Made by a program: the position numbers and the translations under genes. This document shows positions 6,624 through 12,624 of a stretch of DNA of 12,624 bases, in pieces. The notes beneath the pieces are model-generated. The model saw only the letters and a program-made list of their open reading frames with translations. It did no database searches and was not told the DNA's origin. Positions within the stretch are counted from its first letter, which is position 1. Every line of letters starts with the position of its first letter. This stretch comes from Methanobacterium sp. (lineage in GTDB: Archaea; Methanobacteriota; Methanobacteria; Methanobacteriales; Methanobacteriaceae), in the NCBI GenBank assembly GCA_028700095.1, contig JAQVTJ010000035.1, positions 3,063 to 15,686 of the forward strand, read 5' to 3'.

Positions 6624-7823
6624 ATGGAAAAAGTTATTGTAGTAGGATCAGGTGCGGGTGGTGCCACTGTTACAAGGGAATTAGCAAAACAAGGTAAAAA
6701 GGTTACCTTAATAGAGAAAGGACCATATACAAAAACTCCATATGCATATAAACATTATGAAAATGTTGATGTGGGTGTTGAACTCTTAAAAACAAGTTGT
6801 ATTGGTGGAACAACACTGGTAACTGCAGGAAATGCTGTTCGAACCTGTGAAAAATCATTTAAAGATATGGGGATTAAATTAGAAGATCATTTTAAAGAAA
6901 TTGAAATTGAAATGAATGTATCAACACTTCCAGATTCACATTTTGGTTTAGGTACCAAACTTATAATGGAAAAATCAGAATCTTTAGGTTTTAAAACCCA
7001 CAAAATGCCCAAATTTATCTTACCTGAAACATGTAAACCTTGTGGTAAATGTGCATCTGGATGTCCAAGAGATTCTAAATGGACAAGCAGAAAATATGTT
7101 GATGAAGCTGTTAATCTAGGTGCTGAAGTTATTGATAACACAACTATCACAGAAATAATTGTTGAAAATGGTGAATTAAAGGGTGTAAAAAGTAAAAACA
7201 AAGAATTTTCAGCTGATTATATTATATTATCTGCAGGAGGTATTGAAACACCTCGAATATTAAAAAAATCAGGCGTAGATGCTGGAAACAACCTTTTTGT
7301 TGATACTTTTGTAAGTGTAGGTGGTATTCTTAGAAATATTGATTTTAACAAAGAAGTAACAATGAATGCCCTTATAACATCAGATGATGTTATTTTAGCT
7401 CCACATTATTCAAACATATTAAAAGATAAACTCCACAAATATAATGTGAATGAAGGAGATATACTGGGTTTAATGATTAAAATAGCTGATGAACCAAGCG
7501 GAAGGGTTCTTGAGAATTCTGTTGAAAAATACAGCACATCCAATGATGTCAGTCTTCTTGCAAAGGGATCTGCTATTGCAGGATCCATATTAAAAGAAGC
7601 TGGTGTTGATCCAACCACATTAACATCTACACCTGTTAGAGGAGCACATCCTGGTGGAACTGCTGCAATAGGACAAGTTGTTGATAAAAATCTTGAAACA
7701 GAAATTAAAAATCTATTTGTTGCAGATGCAAGTGTTTTTCCAAAAGCACCAGGAGCACCACCAGTTCTTACAATTGTAGCTCTAGCAAGAAGACTTGGTA
7801 AATATCTTGGAAATGAATATTAA
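6624..7823 (+). CDS. GMC-type FAD oxidoreductase with four-cysteine Fe-S-like insertion
   Basis: A flavoprotein of the glucose-methanol-choline oxidoreductase superfamily, 399 residues. KVIVVGSGAGGATVTRELA at the N-terminus is the FAD-binding Rossmann motif, and IEKG follows as the ribose-binding acidic end. A SCIGGTTLVTAGNAVR stretch fits the GMC signature. The C-terminus carries HPGGTAAIG with the likely catalytic His342, then NLFVADASVFPKAPGAPPVLTIVALARR, the usual GMC end. Between FAD regions lies C137-x2-C140-x2-C143-x3-C147-P, a ferredoxin-type [4Fe-4S] motif, which suggests electrons pass to or from a ferredoxin-like partner instead of oxygen. I prefer ATG 6624 over ATG 6609 because GGTG at 6612-6615 lies eight bases before it and the Rossmann strand then starts at residue 3. 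The substrate is unknown; alcohol or polyprenyl-type substrates cannot be told apart here. Confidence 0.87.
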   Translation: MEKVIVVGSGAGGATVTRELAKQGKKVTLIEKGPYTKTPYAYKHYENVDVGVELLKTSCIGGTTLVTAGNAVRTCEKSFKDMGIKLEDHFKEIEIEMNVSTLPDSHFGLGTKLIMEKSESLGFKTHKMPKFILPETCKPCGKCASGCPRDSKWTSRKYVDEAVNLGAEVIDNTTITEIIVENGELKGVKSKNKEFSADYIILSAGGIETPRILKKSGVDAGNNLFVDTFVSVGGILRNIDFNKEVTMNALITSDDVILAPHYSNILKDKLHKYNVNEGDILGLMIKIADEPSGRVLENSVEKYSTSNDVSLLAKGSAIAGSILKEAGVDPTTLTSTPVRGAHPGGTAAIGQVVDKNLETEIKNLFVADASVFPKAPGAPPVLTIVALARRLGKYLGNEY

Positions 7824-7906
7824 CTAGATCCAGTAAATATGTTAGGATTATAGAAAAATTTGAATATAATAAATTAGGAACTATAATATTATAATATCCC
7901 TATGCA

Positions 7907-7926
7907 ATTGTTAACAATATTTTTTA
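7907..7926 (+). terminator. Short palindrome with T6 run after the oxidoreductase
   Basis: ATTGTTAACAAT (7907-7918) is a perfect 12-base palindrome followed by A, T and a T-run reaching 7926. It lies 84 bases after the stop codon and may end this transcript. As RNA the stem is only four pairs with a TTAA loop, so support is weak. Confidence 0.3.
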
Positions 7927-7983
7927 TATAAAACAATATACTTCTATTTACATAACTTTTAAAACACTTATATAAAACCGAAA

Positions 7984-8030
7984 TTTACATTAATAAATCT
8001 ACACATTCCCATAAATGTGTGATTTGTAAA
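7984..8030. other. Long hairpin in the 7824-8454 gene-free stretch
   Basis: Three stacked stems line up: ACACATT (8001-8007) with AATGTGT (8014-8020) over a six-base loop, AAATC (7995-7999) with GATTT (8021-8025), and TTTAC (7984-7988) with GTAAA (8026-8030). Only T8000 and a six-base bulge (7989-7994) are unpaired, giving 17 base pairs in 47 bases. It has no U-run next to it on either strand. It may be a small structured RNA, a 3' UTR element or an IS-like scar. The remaining sequence from 8031 to about 8290 shows nothing I can name. Confidence 0.5.
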
Positions 8031-8295
8031 ATCATAAAAACTTATAAACAGATAATAATCTAGATATTTCCTATTTTTAAATCTACTACTCCCTGTCCTT
8101 AAATAAAAAACATTTTAGTTTAAACAGCATCTATTTCTGGTAAATACATATTTAAACAATGTCCCTGTTAATTTAAAATACTCTTCCTATAAATTAGTAG
8201 CTTATCCGTCTTAAACTCTCTATGTCCATGCTGATATTATAGTTTTATTAAATTATTGTTAATATTGTGAGGATTTTCTATAAAAAAAAGATATG

Positions 8296-8456
8296 AATGG
8301 GGGGGGGGTGTGTCATCCACCCATGAAAGATATATTTTATAAATTTTTATATTCTTTAACATTTTTTAGTGGATGGCCCATATTTTATATAGATAGTTCG
8401 GAGGCGGTAACTATACTATAAATCTAAATATATTGGGGATGAGGGAGGTTTTTTTT
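8296..8456 (+). ncRNA. Candidate structured RNA with G10 tract, two stems and T8 end
   Basis: This stretch is far richer in G and C than the sequence around it. From 5' to 3' it has a G10 run (8299-8308); a long-range stem CATCCAC (8314-8320) with GTGGATG (8369-8375), enclosing a weaker AAAGA/TCTTT stem; then an 11-bp stem with one bulged A, made of TATAG (8388-8392) with CTATA (8416-8420) and ATAGTT (8393-8398) with AACTAT (8409-8414), around a loop CGGAGGCGGT. A purine-rich GGGGATGAGGGAGG (8436-8449) then runs into T8 (8449-8456), a fitting archaeal terminator. TATAAAAA at 8280-8287 could be its TATA box. No good ORF is present. The same stems could instead be the 3' UTR of the acetate transporter on the other strand. 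No known RNA family recognised. Confidence 0.4.
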
Positions 8457-9036
8457 ATACAGGTATTACATCTTTTTTGTAGGTTTCATTAATTACAATT
8501 GCAAGACCAACATATATTGCAGATAATCCTGTGAATATTCCCTCAATTCCAGCTATTAAAGTAATAAATGAATTTCCAGTTAACTCCCCTGCAGTTAAGA
8601 GGAAGAACAAAACTGTTAAACTCATAAATACTATTTGTAATCCTCGATTTTGTTTTAATGTTGCAAAGAACATAATAAATGTGAAAATTCCCCACATAAA
8701 TAGGTATGCTGCAAGGGATAAGGGGTCTGGTGCTGTTGCAACTCCCATTTTAGGTAAAATAAGGAGTAATACAAAGCTCCACCAGAATAGGCCATATGAT
8801 CCAAATGCAACCATTCCAAATGTGTTGCCCTTCTTATATTCCATCCAACATGCAAGTATCTGGGCAATTCCACCATATGCCAGACCCATTGCAAGTATCA
8901 TACTGCTCATGGGATAAAATCCTGCATTATGCATATTTAATAATACAGTTGTTAAACCAAATCCTAAAAGTCCTAAGGGTGCAGGATTTGCAGTTAAATC
9001 TTTTAACAAAACCTTATTCTCAGTTTCTTCAACCAT
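8455..9036 (-). CDS. Acetate transporter, AceTr (GPR1/FUN34/YaaH) family
   Basis: A six-helix membrane channel or proton symporter that takes up acetate (and succinate in some relatives). The 193-residue length is normal for prokaryotic members. The family signature NPAPLGLLGFG is at residues 17-27, and YGGIAQILACWMEYKKGNTFG (54-74, motif around GGIAQ and E66) follows in the second helix region, as in SatP/YaaH. Six hydrophobic segments follow in order and the C-terminus is short. A near-perfect ribosome binding site, AGGAGG, lies seven bases before ATG 9036. The gene begins 29 bases after the acetyl-CoA synthetase stop, so the two form an operon: uptake by this protein, then activation by the synthetase. 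The gene is intact. Confidence 0.95.
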   Translation of the reverse strand: MVEETENKVLLKDLTANPAPLGLLGFGLTTVLLNMHNAGFYPMSSMILAMGLAYGGIAQILACWMEYKKGNTFGMVAFGSYGLFWWSFVLLLILPKMGVATAPDPLSLAAYLFMWGIFTFIMFFATLKQNRGLQIVFMSLTVLFFLLTAGELTGNSFITLIAGIEGIFTGLSAIYVGLAIVINETYKKDVIPV

Positions 9037-9065
9037 TTTAATTCCTCCTATATGGTTTATTTTTT

Positions 9066-10967
9066 TTATTCCTCAAGTGTTGATATATCCCCAAGATCTT
9101 CTCCTGCTTCTCTTGCTCTAAGCACTCTGCGCATAATTTTCCCACTTCTAGTTTTTGGAAGAGAATCAACCTGTTCTATTTCTCCTATAACTGCAACAGG
9201 CCCTAACTCATATCTTACATGTTTGTTAAGTTCTTCAATGAGTTTTGTTTTGATTTTTTCTCCTTCTACAAGTATTACAAATGCTTTAATTACCTGGCCT
9301 TTAATTGGATCATTTTTTCCTATTACAGCTGCCTCTACAACTGAAGGATGGCTTACAAATGCAGATTCCACTTCTGATGTGCCTATTCTGTGTCCAGCTA
9401 TTTTCAGAACATCATCGGATCTTCCCTGTATCCAAAAGTATCCGTCTTTATCTTTTCTTGCCATATCACCTGCTTTGTAATATCCTGGTATTGTGTCCCA
9501 GTACACATTTTTATATCTTTCTTCGTCTTCGTAAAGTGTTCTGAACATTGCAGGCCATGGTTTTTTAATTACCAAATAACCGCCTTTTCCTAGAGGTACA
9601 GGGTTACCGTTTTCATCAACAACATCTGCCTCTACACCAGGTACTGCTAGGGTTGCTGATCCGGGTTTTAGATATGCTGATGGTAAAGGAGATATTAAAT
9701 GCATTCCTGTTTCTGTTTGCCACCAGGTATCCATTATAGGGGCTTTTTCTTTTCCAACATTTTTATAGAACCACATCCATGCCTCTGGATTTATAGGTTC
9801 ACCTACTGTTCCAAGTATTTTAAGTGATGAAAGATTGTATAGATTAGGATATTTATTACCAAATCTCATAAGATGTCTGATTGCGGTAGGTGCTGTGTAA
9901 AATTTGGTTACACCATATTTTTCAACAATACTCCACCATGCACCGGGATCAGGATAGTCTGGTGCGCCTTCATAGACTACTGTGGCTGTTCCAAGGAGTA
10001 ATGGTCCGTAAATAACATAACTGTGACCTGTGATCCATCCAATATCACCTGTACACCACCACATATCATTTTCATGAATATCAAAAATATTTTTAAGTGT
10101 TGTTGATACTCCTACCATATATCCTCCTGTTGTATGGAGAACTCCTTTTGGTTTTCCAGTACTTCCTGAGGTATATAATATGAAAAGTGGATCTTCAGAA
10201 TCCATGGGTTCACATTCACATTCTGCTGATTCACCATCTATTAATTGTTCATAAAATATTTCCCTACCACTTAAGTCAGAAACATCTATTTCACTTCCTG
10301 TGTGATTTACAACTACAACTGTTTCTATGGTACGGCATTGGAGCATTGCTTCATCTGATATCTTTTTTAGATCAATAATTTTCCCTCTTCTATATGTTCC
10401 ATCTGCTGTTATTAGAATTTTAACCTTAGCATCATTCATTCTTTCTACAAAAGCTCCTACACTTAACCCCGAGTATACTACACTGTGAATTGCACCAATT
10501 TTAGTACATGCTAACATTGAAATAAGGAGTTCTGGACACATTGGTAGGTACATGGATACTGCATCTCCTTTTTTTACTCCTAAATTTTTAAGGCCGTTTG
10601 CCATTTTATTAACTTCACGGTAAAGTTCAAAGTAGGTTAATTTTCTCTCATGTCCCCTTTCATTAACATAAAGAATTGCTACTTGGTTTCTTTTTTCAGT
10701 GTCAATCCATCTGTCAACTGCATTATAGGCAAGGTTAATCTTTCCATTTAAAAACCATTTAAAGAATGGTTTGTCACTTTCGTCAAGTACTTTATCCCAT
10801 TTTTCAAACCAGTCTAAATCTTCTGCTTTTTCTGCCCAATATTTCTCTAAATCTTTTCCCTTTTCAATTTCAGTCTCCCAATTTTTAACATGGGCCCTTT
10901 CCACAGTTTCAACATCCGGTTTAAAAATCCTTTTTTCCTCAAGTAAAACCGTTGTGTCACGTTTCAT
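9066..10967 (-). CDS. acsA: Acetyl-CoA synthetase, AMP-forming
   Basis: A cytoplasmic enzyme making acetyl-CoA from acetate, ATP and CoA through acetyl-AMP; in methanogens that cannot make enough acetyl-CoA from CO2 it supplies carbon for biosynthesis. With ATG 10967 the protein has 633 residues, close to the family norm of about 650. The ATP-binding loop TSGSTGKPKG is at 266-275. WWQTETG at 415-421 includes the Trp that limits the pocket to acetate. The hinge and C-terminal domain start with GRSDDVLKIAGHRIG (515-529). TRSGK ends in K610, the catalytic lysine that is acetylated in relatives. I prefer ATG 10967 over GTG 10979 because AGGTG lies nine bases before the ATG. It leads the operon with the acetate transporter. 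An extended palindrome sits upstream at 11041-11083. Confidence 0.97.
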   Translation of the reverse strand: MKRDTTVLLEEKRIFKPDVETVERAHVKNWETEIEKGKDLEKYWAEKAEDLDWFEKWDKVLDESDKPFFKWFLNGKINLAYNAVDRWIDTEKRNQVAILYVNERGHERKLTYFELYREVNKMANGLKNLGVKKGDAVSMYLPMCPELLISMLACTKIGAIHSVVYSGLSVGAFVERMNDAKVKILITADGTYRRGKIIDLKKISDEAMLQCRTIETVVVVNHTGSEIDVSDLSGREIFYEQLIDGESAECECEPMDSEDPLFILYTSGSTGKPKGVLHTTGGYMVGVSTTLKNIFDIHENDMWWCTGDIGWITGHSYVIYGPLLLGTATVVYEGAPDYPDPGAWWSIVEKYGVTKFYTAPTAIRHLMRFGNKYPNLYNLSSLKILGTVGEPINPEAWMWFYKNVGKEKAPIMDTWWQTETGMHLISPLPSAYLKPGSATLAVPGVEADVVDENGNPVPLGKGGYLVIKKPWPAMFRTLYEDEERYKNVYWDTIPGYYKAGDMARKDKDGYFWIQGRSDDVLKIAGHRIGTSEVESAFVSHPSVVEAAVIGKNDPIKGQVIKAFVILVEGEKIKTKLIEELNKHVRYELGPVAVIGEIEQVDSLPKTRSGKIMRRVLRAREAGEDLGDISTLEE

Positions 10968-11022
10968 TACATCCCCCACCTGTTTTTTTTTATCTTTAGT
11001 CTTGTTATAATATATTAATATA

Positions 11023-11040
11023 ATATATATATATATATAT
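11023..11040. repeat. (AT)9 dinucleotide run upstream of acsA
   Basis: Nine AT units lie between the acsA start and the palindrome at 11041-11083. The run may act as an easily melted element near the transcription start, and it is prone to length change. Nothing more specific can be said. Confidence 0.7.
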
Positions 11041-11117
11041 TTACCTATTATTAATCATTATAAATAGTGATTAATCATGGTAAATTATATTTATGGTTTA
11101 TAAATTAATAGCCATAA
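11041..11117 (-). promoter_or_regulatory. Promoter/operator region of the acsA operon
   Basis: TTACC (11041-11045) and GGTAA (11079-11083) flank ATTAATCA (11050-11057) and TGATTAAT (11068-11075), making an imperfect 43-bp palindrome centred near 11062. The 9-mer ATTAATCAT also occurs as a direct repeat at 11050 and 11070, 20 bp apart, about two helical turns. A second inverted repeat, TTATGG (11091-11096) and CCATAA (11112-11117), lies further upstream. On the minus strand the palindrome centre reads ATTTATAATG, a likely TATA box, which would put the transcription start near 11035 and leave a leader of about 65-70 bases. A regulator bound here would block the TATA box, so repression is the simplest inference. 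The remaining 11118-11327 is A/T-rich without a recognisable element. Confidence 0.5.
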
Positions 11118-11327
11118 TATTAATATGAAAAATGTTTTAATAGTAAAATAAGCAGGGGATATTATAATATTTTCTAAATATTTATGGAAATAGTAGTATA
11201 GTCTCTAATTACAATTATTGTATTATAATGGAATGTTTTTTTTGTATTTTTAAATTAAGTTGATTTTATTAATTTATAAAAAGAATAGATTTTTTTTAAT
11301 TTAAAGAAATCATGATTATTGGGTTAT

Positions 11328-11372
11328 ATTCTAAAAAAAATAAAAATAGTAAAATAAAGGATTTATCCTTTA
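11328..11372 (-). terminator. Hairpin and U-rich tract ending the thermosome transcript
   Basis: TAAAGGA (11355-11361) and TCCTTTA (11366-11372) form a 7-bp stem with a four-base loop directly after the thermosome TAA. On the minus strand it is followed by a long T-rich tract (complement of 11328-11354, including a T8 run). This is the clearest terminator in the window and separates the thermosome gene from the acsA operon. Confidence 0.75.
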
Positions 11373-11374
11373 AA

Positions 11375-12624
11375 TTACATCATTGGTGGCATTCCACCAG
11401 GCATTCCGCCCATTCCACCCATGTCAGGTTCTCTTGGTGTTGTTGATGCTATTACATCATCAATCCTTAAAATCATTTCAGCTGCTTCAGCTGCTGACTG
11501 GATAGCCTGTTTTTTAACCCTGTGTGGTTCAATTACTCCTGCTTTGTACATGTCACGTACTTCACCTTTAAATACATCGAGTCCCATGTAAAGAGATTTT
11601 TCATGTGCTGCTCGAAGATCAACAAGTGAGTCTATGCTGTCGAGTCCTGCGTTTTCAGCAAGTGTTTTTGGTACAACTTCAAGTGCTTCTGCAAATGCAG
11701 CTACTGCTAATTGTTCCCTTCCACTTATGTTGTCTGCATATTCTTTTAAGCCTCGTGCTATTGATATTTCTGCTGCTCCACCACCAGCTACTACTTTACC
11801 ATCTTCAACTGTTGCTGCAACTACTCCTATAGCATCATCAACTGCTCTTTCAATTTCATCTACAACATGGTCTGTTGAACCTCTTACAAGTAAGGTTACA
11901 GATTTAGGATCTTTACATCCTTCAACAAAGATCATTTCTTCGCCAGATATTCTTTTTTCTGCAACTGATCCTGCATCTCCAAGATCATCATAGCTCATAT
12001 CTTCAATATTAGAAACCACTTTTGCTTTGGTTGCTCTTGAAAGTTTTTCCATATCAGACTTTTTGACTCTGCGAACAGCCATTATACCTGCTTTAGCTAA
12101 GTAGTGCTGTGCAAGATCATCTATACCTTTTTGACAGAAGAGAACATCTGCACCAGCATCTTCTATCTTAGTTACCATGTCCCTTATCATTTGCTCTTCT
12201 TGTTCAATGAAGGCTTGCATCTGAGCGGGGTCTGTGATTCTTATTTCAGCATCAACCTCTGTTTCTTTAACTTCAATTGCACTGTTTAAAAGAGCTATTT
12301 TAGCATCTTCTGCTTTTTTAGGCATTCCTGGATGTACTCTTTCTTTGTCTATAATTACACCCTGAACAAGGGTTGATTCATCGACAATTGCACCATCTTT
12401 TTTCTCTATTTTAATATGGTCAATATCAATTTCACCATTTTCTTCAACCTGTTTAACAGCAGCAACAATAAGCTCTGCTAAAGGTTCTCTGGCCTTTTCT
12501 GTTCCTTTTCCTGTCATTGCTGTCATTGCAACTTTCATAAGTGTATCCCTATCATCAGCATCTATTGATATGACATTGAGGATTTCTTGAGCTTTCTCAG
12601 CTGCTTGTCTGTATCCCATTGCAA
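11375..12624 (-). CDS. Thermosome (group II chaperonin) subunit, N-terminus outside the window
   Basis: The C-terminal 416 or so residues of a subunit of the double-ring ATP-dependent chaperonin that folds proteins in the archaeal cytoplasm; the full family length is about 540, so roughly 125 residues lie beyond the right edge. The reading is open through 12624, and the ATG at 12619 is an internal methionine, not a start. Visible landmarks are ITDPAQMQAFIEQEEQM of the apical domain, then VLFCQKGIDDLAQHYL, then RAVDDAIGVVAATVEDGKVVAGGG, where the DDA aspartates include the ATP-hydrolysis residue and GGG is a nucleotide-contact loop. SGREQLAVAAFAEALE and QAIQSAAEAAEMILRIDD come next. The Gly-Met tail (GGMGGMPGGMPPMM) projects into the central cavity in relatives. 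The N-terminal ATP motifs cannot be checked. Alpha or beta type cannot be told. Confidence 0.97.
   Translation of the reverse strand, partial: AMGYRQAAEKAQEILNVISIDADDRDTLMKVAMTAMTGKGTEKAREPLAELIVAAVKQVEENGEIDIDHIKIEKKDGAIVDESTLVQGVIIDKERVHPGMPKKAEDAKIALLNSAIEVKETEVDAEIRITDPAQMQAFIEQEEQMIRDMVTKIEDAGADVLFCQKGIDDLAQHYLAKAGIMAVRRVKKSDMEKLSRATKAKVVSNIEDMSYDDLGDAGSVAEKRISGEEMIFVEGCKDPKSVTLLVRGSTDHVVDEIERAVDDAIGVVAATVEDGKVVAGGGAAEISIARGLKEYADNISGREQLAVAAFAEALEVVPKTLAENAGLDSIDSLVDLRAAHEKSLYMGLDVFKGEVRDMYKAGVIEPHRVKKQAIQSAAEAAEMILRIDDVIASTTPREPDMGGMGGMPGGMPPMM

Noticed and set aside
8443..8501. Short plus-strand ORF starting in the G-rich tail before the transporter end
   Set aside because: It runs antisense into the transporter, has no ribosome binding site of normal spacing and no recognisable content.
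9052..9480. 142-residue open frame on the plus strand
   Set aside because: It is antisense to acsA, serine-rich low-complexity sequence typical of a shadow frame.
12617..12619. ATG as the thermosome start
   Set aside because: The frame is open to the window edge and the family has about 125 more residues before this point.

Overview
The window is strongly AT-rich and looks like a methanogenic archaeon of the order Methanobacteriales, most likely Methanosphaera or a close relative. The grounds are an archaeal group II chaperonin (thermosome) with a Gly-Met tail, an archaeal NucS/EndoMS nuclease, an MTH538-type TIR-like protein, long U-tract ends to transcription units, GGAGG-type ribosome binding sites and many oligo-A/T runs. 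The genus is inferred from general gene content and base composition, not from a marker gene.

Left part (1-5913), accessory and decaying: a phased 10-bp tandem repeat at the window edge (1-137); a frameshifted single-cluster ferredoxin (282-546); an intact stand-alone ThsB/MTH538-like TIR protein (591-992); a structured intergenic leader (about 1060-1230); a frameshifted DHA2-type drug exporter (1251-2761); convergent to it, a frameshifted NitT/TauT-type substrate-binding protein (2787-3732, minus); an intact nucS (3817-4566, minus); and, divergent from nucS, a cobalamin-binding sensor-like gene cut by an in-frame TGA exactly where the family has glycine (4876-5913). Four of six genes here carry one disruption each, and in every case the rest of the protein continues in good family order, so the lesions are recent, programmed, or sequencing errors.

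Middle part (6150-8454): a four-helix membrane protein of unknown role and, 42 bases on, a GMC-type FAD oxidoreductase with a built-in four-cysteine ferredoxin-like motif. These may form one transcription unit. A gene-free stretch of about 630 bases follows. It holds a long hairpin (7984-8030) and a cluster of GC-rich stems ending in a T8 tract (about 8299-8456), which is the best candidate here for an undescribed structured RNA.

Right part (8455-12624, all minus strand), housekeeping: the C-terminal three quarters of a thermosome subunit with its own terminator, then an operon of AMP-forming acetyl-CoA synthetase followed 29 bases later by an AceTr-family acetate transporter. Together these two would import acetate and activate it to acetyl-CoA for biosynthesis. 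An extended imperfect palindrome centred near 11062 overlaps the probable TATA region of this operon and is a plausible operator.

I found no tRNA, rRNA, CRISPR array, insertion sequence or complete new multi-gene system.
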